This document shows positions 44,483-55,271 of a stretch of 64,000 bases of DNA, piece by piece. Source of the stretch: Chondrilla cf. caribensis (Eukaryota > Porifera > Demospongiae > Chondrillida > Chondrillidae); assembly GCA_964020155.1 (NCBI GenBank), contig OZ026551.1, positions 663,501 to 727,500 on the forward strand. Direction: 5' to 3'. The position numbers and the translations under genes were made by a program. Below the pieces are notes generated by a model that worked only from the letters and a program-made list of their open reading frames with translations, searched no databases and was not told the DNA's origin. The stretch's first letter is position 1. Every line of letters begins with the position of its first letter.

Positions 44483-45997
44483 GTGTGTTTGTGTGTTTAA
44501 TAAGCATGATTGTGATAAGCATCCACACAAGACACAAGGTACCTTCTCCTTGGGTATGGACATTTACCACATTCAGTATGTACTACATTATACACATCAT
44601 AGGACCACTCACACACATTACATACAAGTACACATATACACAACAACATGAATTTTGGATGAGAAGTAGCTGAACAAATCCACAAACATAATACCCATCC
44701 CAATACCAACCTGTGAGGCCGGAGAGGACTTTGACCTCAATCTATCAACTTCTTCTTGGAGAACACGATTATGCTGGTGAAGCTGTTCATTTTCCTGAAG
44801 ATGACGATCTCGATCTTTACAAAGTGATTCCTGATCTTTGCGGAGAGAATCAATTTCTTGGAGATGTCGCCCACGTTCTGTTTGAAGATCTTTGATCTCC
44901 TCCCATTGTTGGCCACTTTCTTTGAGAATTTTTTGCATTTGCTCATGGTTTTCAAGAAGCTGCTTGTCCTTTCCACAAAGCTGCTGGTCCTTTTCACGAA
45001 GCTGCAGGTCCTTTTCACGAAGCTGCTCATCTTTTAGCTGAAGATCCTGATGCAATTGAGGGATAACTGTAGAGTATTCAGCTCTTCTAGGATGAGATTC
45101 CTCAATCCCTCTCATCTGGGTCACTAACTGGATGCTGGTTGGACGCATGGTGGGGTCATTCTGGAGACAAGGACCAACAATGGGAAGAAATAGTTCATTT
45201 TCCTCTGGAGTGAAGAGAACCAGGTACTGTTGACGACGTTCCAATTCACTCACTGCAACTAATTCCTTTCCTTCCAGTCTTGTGGGTTGTTGAGGATTTG
45301 GCCATTTGTGTGTTACCACGGTGATGACGATATTCCCATATGAGAATACATCCAACTTCTCATCATACTTTGGAGGGTCGACAAGTGCTTCCGGTGACAT
45401 GAAGGCTTGGGTGCCTTTCACGGAAGACTTGTGGCTCATCTTGGAGGGATCCATAGCTCGAGTCATTCCAAAGTCTGTCACTTTGGCTTGCAAGGAGACC
45501 TCATTTAGTAGGACATTATTAGGACTGAGGTCGTGGTGGACAAGGGGCGGACTGCAACTGTGGAGGTAGCTCAGAGCTTGAGCTACTTGACGAAGGACAT
45601 AGATTTTGTCAGGAAGAACAAAGTTTTCTTTGGTGTGGCGCTCCAGATAGTGTCTTAGACTTGTGTCCATCTTCTCCAGGATCAACATGGGGACACGAGA
45701 CCCCGACAAGAAGTACACTCCGAGGAACTGGACGATATGAGGATGGGTTAGTTTGGACCACGTCAAGCATTCCTTCTCGAAATTATCAACGAACCGCTTA
45801 GCTCCGTCGGGAGAGTCATCTTCGAGGAGGATTTCGTGGAGCTGCTTAACTGCACACGAGGTACCGACCCAGTTGACTTCTTTCACGGTGGCGTCCGATC
45901 CCTTCCCGAGAATCTTCCCCGTCAATTGGACGCCCGTTATCTCTAAGGAGGCGAACTGCCTGGAGAAGCTGGAAGGTTTGATTGATGACGTCGACAT
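43441..45997 (-). CDS. Kinase-coiled coil-NHL signalling protein
   Basis: Two-exon gene on the minus strand: exon 1 45997-44711, exon 2 44241-43441, joined in phase 0 at CTCACAG|GTTGGT and CCTTCAG|GTTGTG; 695 residues. The N-terminal protein kinase domain (about 22-310) has a glycine loop GKGSDATV (31-38), K51 in CAVKQ, catalytic HHDLSPNN (D156, N161) with His replacing the usual Arg, DFG 175-177 and SPE 201-203, so it should be active. It resembles TKL/tyrosine-kinase-like families. A coiled coil (about 315-425) contains KDxQLRE heptad-like repeats. The C-terminal 260 residues form an NHL beta-propeller (GITISPDGRIYVCD, GVSVDSDGLICIAD). Kinases fused to NHL propellers are an architecture I associate with sponges. 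Substrate and pathway unknown. No signal peptide or membrane segment. Confidence 0.88.
44428..44480 (+). repeat. GT microsatellite in kinase gene intron
   Basis: Uninterrupted GT run within the 469-bp intron. Confidence 0.95.
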
Positions 45998-46029
45998 TAC
46001 CGAGCTGATTCAGACGCAGAGGTCTTGAA

Positions 46030-46499
46030 GAATTCAGAAAGAGGCGGACAATAATCCCTTAGTAGTTACAATGACGTCATCATGACATTCATTGCCTTAT
46101 AAGGGCTCTGTGTATCAAACCCTAGACCCTAGGCAATATTTCGAATTTTTGGGAAGAACCCTAGGTAAAACACCTCAAAAACTATAACATCCGACATACA
46201 GGTTCTCAAGTACTAATTCATTCTCATCTATGGTGTGGTGTCATGCAATGCTGGAACCCAGTGCTATATACAGTGTTGCATGAGATTGCAATATTCCGAT
46301 CGTCTGCTCGTTCCGACTGTTTGCCTATTCCAGCCTGCATCCCTACCTTGTTCCTTTACACCTTATGTGAGACATCCCTCTTGTGTCATCCCTACATATG
46401 CGTAATATACAGTACTATCACACTTTATGATATGAACATGTAGAGAGTCAACCTGTTTTGTACAATTCAATTTCCTGATCTCCACAGTCCAAGTCAGTG
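46030..46499. other. Upstream region of the kinase gene, no gene seen
   Basis: Presumed promoter side of the minus-strand kinase gene. No recognised motif or coding exon. Confidence 0.4.
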
Positions 46500-46536
<37 letters not shown>

Positions 46537-46580
46537 ACACACACACACACACACATACACATGCACACGCACACACACAC
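46500..46580 (+). repeat. CA microsatellite
   Basis: CA run with a few CATA and CG interruptions. Confidence 0.95.
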
Positions 46581-46589
46581 AATGATCCT

Positions 46590-47190
46590 TAAGGCATATT
46601 ACGCTTATATTTGAATGTACATACAAAAGTATATGCATTACTATGTGTCATATGGGCACTGGGGAGAATTTTTGTTCCACAGCAAATGCATCTCTTTTGT
46701 TATCAGATAAACCGAACTTGTTCCAGGGGTGTGTCCATGCACTCATATTTGAGCTATGATGCATGACGTGCACACAGGAAAGGCCGCAGTGACCAAACTT
46801 TAAGATTAACTTTGACATATTTACTTGTCATCATGAGGCCTATAGCACACTCATCAGGGTGTGTATGTATCTGATATTGTGTTGGTGAGTTTGGCATAGA
46901 CACTGGGCAGCCCTTGGTGAACAAGAACCGAATGTTAAATTACTCAAGTGATCACCACAAGGCTTATTACACGTATATTGGAATGTACATGCAAAAGTAT
47001 ATACATGATTATATTTAGCATATATATGTGCACAGTGAAGAATTTTTGTTCGATGACAAAATGCATCTTTGATGTTATCAGAAGGACCTTACTAGTTTAC
47101 AGGAATTTGTCCATGCATTCGTATTTTAGCTATGATGCATCACGTACACACAGGAGAGGCCGCGATGATAATTGATAAAATTTGACATTT
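46590..47190 (+). repeat. 360-bp repeat, two diverged copies
   Basis: Two older copies of the 39570-41015 unit (CTTATATTTGAATGTACATA, GAGCTATGATGCAT, GCACACAGGAAAGGCC), the second truncated. Another fragment lies at 59400-59610. Scattered copies show that the unit also disperses. Confidence 0.85.
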
Positions 47191-47194
47191 GTCC

Positions 47195-47385
47195 GTAACT
47201 ATAGTATGGTTTCGTTCTATTTCTAGAAGAAAGGCCTAAAACGAAACGCCAACCCCTTTAGTATACTTTACGGGTGCCGCCGAGTAGGATTGGGGAGTTT
47301 CACGTAGATTGCATGCGAACTGAAGGAGGAGTTTGTGAACAAACAAACAAACAAACAGAGACCCCGTAAATTATAGTAAGATAAA
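47195..47385. repeat. Interspersed repeat (copy of 4990-5180)
   Basis: Same GAAAGGCCTAAAAC and ACTGAAGGAGGAGTTTG core, with a longer AAAC tail. Only the core is shared; the flanks differ. Confidence 0.6.
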
Positions 47386-47564
47386 AGGAATCAGACTTGG
47401 GTCAACAAATTTATAAACTCACAAAGATCAAAGCATGTTTACACATTCAAAACACAAAACAAATAACAATAATTATTATAATCAATGTGTTCAATACACT
47501 TGCAGCTGTTGCAGCTGATGCCTCATTGGGTTTACAAATTTGTGGACCCAAGCCTGATTTCTTT

Positions 47565-47645
47565 GGGAGTCTTTAAAACGCGGAATACGGAATAGCGGAA
47601 TACGGAATACGGAATAGCGGAATAAGGAAAATGGCCGCCGTTTGT
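47565..47645. repeat. MULE left terminal inverted repeat
   Basis: Pairs with 52170-52262. The two differ by the number of GGAATAC/GGAATAGC units. Confidence 0.9.
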
Positions 47646-47893
47646 AAGCCGGGGAAAATGGCCGCCGTTTGTAAGGAGTGAGTTCGCCGCCTTTCGTTGC
47701 GCTTGTGCGAGAAAATTCGCCGCGGTTTTGAACTACGAATATCGAAATACGTGATAAGTTCAATACGAATAGTACGAAACTGGAGTCGGCGGGTCGCCGA
47801 TTCCTTCGCGAACTATTACGTAATTGTTGTCGAACGGTTCAAGTTGCAATTAGGTAGCAGCTGCAAATGATATCATCGACCTCGTGTTAAGCC

Positions 47894-50800
47894 ATGGAAG
47901 AAGAGACACGGCCTTTGAAAAAGAAATCGAGGTAAATCTGCTCATAGACAGTACAAAGATTGTGTAGACATTGTCAAACATTCATATTGCATAATTCTTT
48001 TTCATTATAGATTGCAGCGCTCAGACCTATGTTCAGAAACAGTGGTCTTGTTGAGGTAAGGTTTAAAGTCCACCTTGCTGCATATTACCCATTGACTTAT
48101 ACACAATATTGAATTTTTACCATGCAGTGGAAGTGATTCAGATTCTGACATCCATATTAGCTCAGAAGTCATTAATTTAATAACTCCTACTAAAGACGTA
48201 CCCACAATCAAGTCAGAATATTCTCTGTGAGAAAAACATCATACATGCAAGTGTTGGTATATTGTTTACTGATCGGCTCCTCTGTGCACATGACTATAGA
48301 TCAGAATCTGAATCAGATGAACTCTCTAGTAGCAGTGGAACAGATGCTGATGAACATACCACTAGTAGTGAAACAGAAGAAGATGGCCTCACAGATCCCA
48401 TGGATGACATAAAGTTTGTGTATTTGCTTTGCCTGGTGTTCTTCAAAATTATAATGACCTTTGTGCTGCAACCTGTAGGTCCCATTTGCAGAATCTTCAC
48501 CAGAAAGTCCCAGAATACTATGAGGGTGATGTGGGACTTCCTATTTTTGCGCGTATAAGCCAAAACCGAAAGCGTATCTTCAGCACAGAAGATATTGTAA
48601 CTACTATCCTGTGGCCCACTCTGGAGAGGAAGTACACCTGCAAGAGAGTTCCTGTTGCTGTCAGCCAAAATGTCTGCTTTCTTGTGAACACAGAGGAACT
48701 ATCAGATCCCCAAGATATCCTCAGTGACGATATGGGAGCTTGGAAAAATAACCGAGTAGATTCTATCCGTGTGAAAGTGGTGAAGACTGCAGAAGAGGTT
48801 GCAAGAGTTAAACGTGTTGAGTCGCATGTGAAACAAACCCTGCACATGTACAGGCTCCAGCGAGTGTATCGGGTCCATAGAACTGACAACACATTGAAAA
48901 AAATCATAGCAACTTTATATGGTTAGTACATATTATTATACTTAGTTTGTGTAAATGTTTGCACTGCACAATTTTCAATACAGTAACTTTCATTGCATGT
49001 AAATTTAGCATGTACTACGTATGTCTTACATTTCTAGGTAGTAAAATGCATGCCTTTGTGTATCTTGAATTTTACATTTATGCTTTCCTTCAAACAATGT
49101 AGATCATGAAGGAAAGCAGATGCCAGTTGTTCTCGTGACGTACAAATTTGATGGTGCTGAGCATAAAGTTGTGGTGAAACCACATGGGAACTCCATCTCA
49201 AAATCAGGGTATGTTCGTCGAATGCAAAGTGTAAAGAAGAACCTCAAGGAAGCCCTACAGTCTGCGTCACCCAAAGAGGCCATTGATAAAGTCTTAACAG
49301 CCAAGGGAGGGCTACTGCAAGCTATGAGTGCAGGTCAACTTCCTCTGAGTGACCAGCAAGCTTACAACATCAAGCATACTTTGAAGGCTAAGGATGCACC
49401 TGGGCCATCAAGGGGAAAGGGCCGGGACCTTCTCTACAGCATCATGGAACAATGCAAAGCAGTGGAGAAAGGAGATCGATATGTGCAAGAGGTGACTTGC
49501 GCACCTGAGCCCATGGCAGTGCTTGCTACTGCCCAGCAGCTTCTGGATCTTGAGCGTTTCTGTTGTGATCCGTGTGTTTTTTCCATCATGGGTGTTGATC
49601 CTACCTTCAACTTGGGTGAATTCAGTGTGACACCCATCGTCTATCAGCATTTAATGGTTGTTGACAGAAAGACAGGAAAGAGTCCATGGATGTTAGGACC
49701 AATATTAGTCCATTATCGCAAGGAGTTTAGGAATTATAACTTCTACTTTTCAAGTCTTGTGGGCCTGCGACGTGGACTGGCTGACATCAAAGCAGCAGGA
49801 ACGGACGGTGAACGGTCTCTAATAGAGGCTTTAAGGCACCAATTCCATCAAGTCATTCTTCTCAGGTGCTTTCGACATCTGCAAAAGAACATCGAGCGCT
49901 ATTTGCAAGCTAAAGGCTTCCCACCTGTTTCACAGATTCTGAAGCAATACATTTTAGATATATTTGGCTCAACAGACAACACAGGTACTCATCACATGGG
50001 ACTGGTTGACTGCCAAAGTGAGGATCAATTTCACGCGGAGCTGTCAAAAAAGAAGGATACCTGGGATAAACGTGAAAAGGACGTTTTCGGTGCACACCAT
50101 CAGCCATCTTTCCACACCTGGTTTGTTCGCAACAAATCAGAGGATTTCTGCGAAGGTGCCCTCAAAGAAGATCGGGAGCTTGCGGGATTAGGAAGCCCTC
50201 CTTCGCCATACTACACGAACTCGAATGAATCCATCAACAGTGCGCTAAAGAGGAAGGTGAATTTCACAAAGCAACAATGGCCAGACTTCAATGACTCAAT
50301 GAAGGAATTCGTGGGACAGCAGCAGAGAGAGGTAGAGAAAGCTATCGTGGGTGGAGGCAAGTTTGTGCTTCGGGCTACCTACAACTGCTTTGAGGTTAAT
50401 GAAGCTGGGAAATGGTGGAAAATGACAGAGGAACAGAGAAAACTCCACCTACGAAAGTTCCACCAACACTTTCCAGGAAGCTTATCATCCGGGATTACAT
50501 CAAGGAAAGGGAAAGAAAGAAAGTCCACTACAAAGGCAACCTCCTTCCATTCCACTCCCAAGCTGAATGAAGCCCCGATATTGCCCGGCTTGCCCCAGGA
50601 GACCATCAGGGGAATATGGTCAAAGGCTAACAGCTTGCTGGCTACACCTGGCTCAATTGTACAGATTCCTGGCGGTGGACCAAAGGATCGATTCGTTCTG
50701 TCCACGTCTGGGTCTGAACCACATGCTGTCAGGTCTCGCAGTATTGCAAAACGTGGCTACACCTGTAGTGACAGATGCTTACACTTCAAATCCATCAGCA

Positions 50801-51723
50801 TCTGCTCACATGTAGTGGCAGTTGGGTTTTCCAATGGGGATCTCGAAGAATTTCTGGAGGACTTCAAAAAATCACAAGGTTCTCCAAATTTATTCCAATT
50901 GTCAAAGCACGGAATGCCACCAGGAGCGGGGAATAAAGGAGGATGTCTACCACGAAGGAAGTCAAAAGTTTCCACAGTACCCACTCAGTCAGTCAACATG
51001 CGTCTACCTCCTGACTTGAATGCCACACCTCCTGTTCCTCCCCCAGCAGCTGTGTCATCTGCCACACTTCCAGCTCCTCCCCCACCAGCTGTATCGTCTG
51101 CCACACCTCCAGCTCCTCCCCCACCAGCTGTGTCATCTGCCACACCTCCAGCTCCTCTTCTACCAATTGTGTCCTTTGCCACACCTCCAACTCCTCCACC
51201 AACTGTGGTACCTACGACACCTGCAGCTCCTCCTCCACTAACTGTGTCATCTGTGATACCTCCAATTTTACCTTCTCCCATTACATATTCATATGCTGGT
51301 CCACCAAGATTATCAACACCATCCCAGCTTAACCAGCTGATTGTACCGAATGCAAATCCCCCCATCCTTCAGCCAATATTTCCATCTCCAGGGTCACCAT
51401 TCAAGGTCATAATTCTTCATGGAAACATAACGATTTGCAGTGGCTGTCATCAGCGGTTTCCACGAAAGTCATCAGGAACTTTTGAGGATCCACCATATGA
51501 TTTGGCTGTTCAGCATTTTGAAGACAGATACTTCACCAGTCCTCAAACTGGTTTACGCCAGGCAAAGAAAGGAAACGCCTACTACCATGCATACAGTCCA
51601 TGCATACTCACCAATTGGCCGAATTTCACCCCCAACAACCTATTGGTTGAAGATGTTGTACGCAGCAAGCTACAGTCGTCACAAAAGGCACTACTTTACC
51701 AGAACTTTGGTCTGATCATTTAA
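47894..51723 (+). CDS. MULE transposase (six exons)
   Basis: DDE transposase predicted to cut and paste its own element in the nucleus. Exons: 47894-47931, 48011-48055, 48128-48226, 48300-48413, 48479-48921, 49103-51723. All junctions are GT-AG, and phases 2,2,2,2,1 chain into one open frame of about 1119 residues from an ATG in GCCATGG context. Exons 1-4 are Ser/Asp/Glu-rich and probably disordered. Numbered from the Met at 49120, the catalytic core has D160 in GVDPTFNLG, D229 in GTDGERSL, CFRH at 250-253 and E370 in NSNESINSALK. A SWIM-type zinc motif follows: C549, C553, C562, H564. A Pro-rich tract repeats AVSSATPPAPPPP, and a C-terminal Cys/His module begins CSGCHQRF. Nothing is broken, so it may be active. 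Assignment of the triad is by motif, not alignment. Confidence 0.9.
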
Positions 51724-52169
51724 CTGTTGGCTTTACTCTTAATGTACTAGACTTTAACGTCATACATCAGAACGCTATTCAAGTTCAATCATGATCCGAC
51801 AAAGTATATATAGGATTTATCATTTATTAGAGATATTTGATAGCTTTGTTTTGTTCAGTCTAGAACTTAATTTCAGTAGATGCTAAGCGGCATTTCACTC
51901 AGTTATCCTTCAAGCAAACAACTGCCGAACCGAGTCCACATAATACGTAGGGCAAGGAAAAGGCTGGCATTTCCCTGCTGACACCTTTTCTTTGTCCTAC
52001 TTATTATGTGGAACGTTTGATCAAACCTACTATTCCTCAGAACGCATTTCTTAATCAACTTGATAATTCGTATTATCACATACTTCCCTGTATTCGGCGG
52101 CCATAAGAAGGGCGAGTTTCCCTGCTATTCGGCTGACGTTCTCATTTGTAGTATCAGTTTCGACTTCAT

Positions 52170-52262
52170 TGGCGGCGGCCATTTTCCTTATTCCGCTATT
52201 CCGTATTCCGTATTCCGTATTCCGCTATTCCGTATTCCGTATTCCGCGTTTTAAAGACTCCC
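52170..52262. repeat. MULE right terminal inverted repeat
   Basis: Inverse of 47565-47645; ends CGCGTTTTAAAGACTCCC at the target-site duplication. Confidence 0.9.
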
Positions 52263-52844
52263 GATTTCTTTTATAATGGAAATGTACATGACAAAATGGA
52301 AGGTGTTATTGGCGGCTCAGTACTACTCCAAACACTCTGAATAGGATGTCCAATCTTCCTTTCCTTGTTCAAAAGGCCCGATAGTTCCGTGATTTGCCAT
52401 GTCGAGTTCATCCTCGTCGCCAAATGTGTTGTATCACATCGTGTTAACATATAGGTCAACTTTCGAGTTCAAATTTAATAATTATACAATTGCACTTTGG
52501 TAGGTACAGGTACTATACTCACTAATTATAAATAATGCACACTGAAAGATATAAGAGGACGGCTACAATAGATAGACAAAGGTGATCTACTACAGAATGT
52601 TCTAGTGGTTAATAAACTACAATCACTCATACACTACTAATGGATACTCATGGAGACTAAACAATGATGTAACACATAGTACAGACAGGATCATGCTTGT
52701 GCCTCCTAGAGGTCATAATGTTAAAGCTAAAGTTACTACAAACATTGATGTATTAATTTATGCATACTTACAGTGGATACACAATGAATGATATTTGTCA
52801 ATTTTTGAAATGAAATTGTTACAATCCTAGTCCGTATAATTTTG

Positions 52845-53741
52845 TTAAAAGTGGTCAATAGCCAAATAATATGATGTGAGGGGTGCATTGAATACTCCAA
52901 ACAATGACAACATGCGGAGCAGTTCGTGACAATGGTACTCACACATAAAAGGGATGGAGATGTTGAGGAAGATCAGAAAGCAGCTTAACAATATGCTAGC
53001 TTTACACGCAAAGGAAGAATTGAGGCCAGAACAGTTGACAGCAATGAATTGAATGGCACCTGAAATTAACATTAGAATTTTCACAATCCAGAGGTGAATT
53101 GGGTTAGATGTTGTTGGAGAAGCTGTATGATACTCCTTGATGAGGGAGAATAAGTATAAATTTAAGCAAGCCGTGACCAAGATTGTGAAGAAGTAGGTGT
53201 TGGTGGTGAGTGAAGTTGCATCAGAATGGGAAGAAGATTGTTTGTAGGTGTCCACAGTCACAGGCTGATGTTCAGCAGGATGCACAGTTTGGGGAGATGC
53301 TGGAGGTTGAAAATGCCTGGAAGTATGGGGCGATTTCCAATTGGAACAGGAGGATGACGAGTTTTCATCTTCTACACTGATTATAGCTGAGTTGTTCTTT
53401 ATTTCAGTTTTATCCGTCACATAAGTGTACATGAAGTAACACAGATACATCACCAGGGTAACAATATGACAGACATATACTGATCCGCACACACTATCAG
53501 CAATATACCACAAAGTACTCAGTTTTGAGTTTGGCCCAATTACAGCAAGGGTAAGATATCTACATACTTGTACGCAGGCAGAGAGAGATATGGTACTGCT
53601 CCCAGTAAAGAGGATTGTAAGCAGACCTAGACATAACTCTTTTTCTTGTAATCTTCTGATTTTAACAGCAGCAGAGATGTGAAGAGCGAGAATGGCGAAT
53701 ACAATCCCCAACAATACTGCACCCGATACTACAACAGCCAT
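52845..53741 (-). CDS. Multi-pass membrane protein, paralog 1
   Basis: 298 residues, single coding exon, minus strand. I do not recognise the family. Six or seven hydrophobic segments are visible: about 3-26, 36-60, 78-105, then after a polar Ser/Pro/His-rich loop (about 110-180) four more, ending in NAPLTSYYLAIDHF. The count and a large central loop could suit a diverged seven-helix receptor, but no diagnostic motif is present. The start is the first true ATG, MAVVVSGAVLL, in AAGATGG context; the open frame extends upstream without another ATG, so a 5' exon is possible. A near-identical paralog lies 5.1 kb away; this copy has a three-residue insertion (TNT) relative to it. Confidence 0.7.
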   Translation of the reverse strand: MAVVVSGAVLLGIVFAILALHISAAVKIRRLQEKELCLGLLTILFTGSSTISLSACVQVCRYLTLAVIGPNSKLSTLWYIADSVCGSVYVCHIVTLVMYLCYFMYTYVTDKTEIKNNSAIISVEDENSSSSCSNWKSPHTSRHFQPPASPQTVHPAEHQPVTVDTYKQSSSHSDATSLTTNTYFFTILVTACLNLYLFSLIKEYHTASPTTSNPIHLWIVKILMLISGAIQFIAVNCSGLNSSFACKASILLSCFLIFLNISIPFMCEYHCHELLRMLSLFGVFNAPLTSYYLAIDHF

Positions 53742-53864
53742 CTTACAGTCTTGAATCAGACAGTTGGTTATCACTTCACTCTCAAAACTCTTACTAATGA
53801 TTCCTGTGATCAGTTTTGTAGAAAGGATCTCAAAACTAAGGCTGGAAGTACTTGAAATGTCTTC

Positions 53865-54177
53865 CTTACCGATCTAGATGGCCATCCGTTGTGGGACTAC
53901 AATATTTTCCTTGTTGGATACCAGTATATAATGAAAGGTATTCACAGAATGTACATAAACCAACATATGACGTGTGATATACGAGTTGCGTACACGTACA
54001 CAAGGGCAAAGGGTTTGTTTCACACCCCTTGAAACCTGATATATGATCAACCACAAGACTGATACTCCAGGCGTTACGTGTTTCCTGCAAGTTTCGTCTA
54101 TGAAATTCCTTCGTTACTGATCTAGAAGGCCATCCGTTATGGGACTATAATATTTTCCTTGTTGGATGTCAATATAT
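53865..54177. repeat. Local direct repeat upstream of the membrane protein gene
   Basis: Two similar stretches (GATCTAGATGGCCATCCGTT near 53873 and GATCTAGAAGGCCATCCGTT near 54120), each followed by GGGACTA(C/T)AATATTTTCC and TTGTTGGAT. The same pair exists at 58990-59330 in unit 2. Possibly a duplicated 5' exon or promoter; no coding frame. Confidence 0.6.
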
Positions 54178-54814
54178 GTGAGCGTCTCTGACAAATTTAA
54201 AGGGTCCACTTGGTGAAAATTTTCGAAACACGTTTTCTGACAACATTCGATCGATAGCTCCGTCACAGGGGAACCTGTTTCCGTTGGAAGCGCTCGAATA
54301 TTTTACTCCGTTCACGAGTTATGGACCGTTTCACAGACACCCCTGACTACATCATAACTTTGAGAACGAGTCGCTTCCGGTCCATTTATTTCAGTCCGTA
54401 TATTCCGTCCGAATACGCGACCTTGTAAAGAAGGGTAATGGAGGACGGTTTGTGATTTCTGGAGAGAATTAGCAATCGTTGATTAGTTACTTAACTTCAG
54501 ATAGCCTTGCAAGTTTTCAAAGAAGAAAGCTGAAAACACCCGCGCTATGTATACTTCTTTCATACGCGCGAAGATTCCGCCGAACTCTGTATAACAAAAT
54601 GGCGTATTTCCGAGAGCTGGATTCAGTAGCGTATCTCAAGATGTAGTAGTCGTATGACAATTTCGCTTTCAGAGCACATTCTACTAATGATTCAGAGTCG
54701 ATTTTCGCCAAAACAAAAACAAAAATTGTTATTTTGAAGCCTAATAGGTAATTTGTGACCGTAACCACAGTTTATACTTTTCACCAAGTGGACCCTTTTG
54801 TCAGAGACGCTCAC
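54178..54814. mobile_element. TIR element present only in unit 1
   Basis: A 637-bp insertion with inverted ends GTGAGCGTCTCTGACAAA and TTTTGTCAGAGACGCTCAC, extending to TCCACTTGGTGAAAA over about 40 bp with small gaps. Unit 2 has the uninterrupted site (TGTCAATATATAATTA at about 59318), implying an ATAT target duplication of about 4 bp. No transposase-sized frame, so non-autonomous. Confidence 0.85.
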
Positions 54815-54982
54815 ATATAATTAAAAGTATTCATGGAATGCATATGAATCAACATGAGTGTGAAATACGATATATATAAATACTAATTAATTATATATAT
54901 AGATTAGCATATTTAAGAATGGGAAACTTGAGAATTATAATAAATAAAATAACGATAGATACTTATAACCAATTAACACAAT

Positions 54983-55233
54983 CTGGCCTTGAGTCATCTT
55001 GATTACTTTTACTTTTACTTTTTCTTAATTATTATTATAATATTATTTAATTTAATAAATTGTTAATATGTGTATTCTACTTAATTGTAAATGTGTATGT
55101 AATATCTAATTTATGTAACGTGTATTTAATTGTAAATAGGCGTATAATAATTGTTTTAGTTTCATCATTACTTATTTTTATATCACCACCACACATCATC
55201 ACATATTAAAATAATAATAATAATAATAAAAAA
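54983..55233 (+). mobile_element. AAT-tailed short retroelement with 11-bp TSD
   Basis: A 251-bp insert ending in an AATAATAAT tail, flanked by exact ATTAACACAAT duplications at 54972-54982 and 55234-55244. Unit 2 holds a single ATTAACACAAT at 60039-60049. An A-rich tail plus a long target duplication indicates target-primed reverse transcription (SINE or truncated LINE). Confidence 0.85.
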
Positions 55234-55271
55234 ATTAACACAATTAGAATTATTGCATGTAGATTTAATAT

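Larger units (their letters stand above)
47565..52262 (+). mobile_element. Complete Mutator-like (MULE) DNA transposon
   Basis: A 4698-bp element starting GGGAGTCTTTAAAACGCGG and ending with its inverse. The inverted repeats run about 75-95 bp and contain tandem GGAATACGGAATAGC motifs followed by GGAAAATGGCCGCCG. A perfect 9-bp target-site duplication, GATTTCTTT, flanks it at 47556-47564 and 52263-52271. It encodes one spliced transposase. 9-bp duplications, long inverted repeats and the DDE/SWIM protein together identify the Mutator superfamily. An intact duplication and open frame point to recent insertion. Confidence 0.95.

Noticed and set aside
44618..44710. Open-frame extension of kinase exon 1 (VGIGMGIMFVDLF...)
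   Set aside because: A good donor CAG|GTTGGT and a matching in-phase NHL exon indicate that this is intron read-through.
47894..52262. Viral or LTR-retrotransposon origin of the 47.5-52.3 kb element
   Set aside because: It has inverted rather than direct terminal repeats, a 9-bp target duplication and a DDE/SWIM transposase; there is no reverse transcriptase, protease or capsid sequence.
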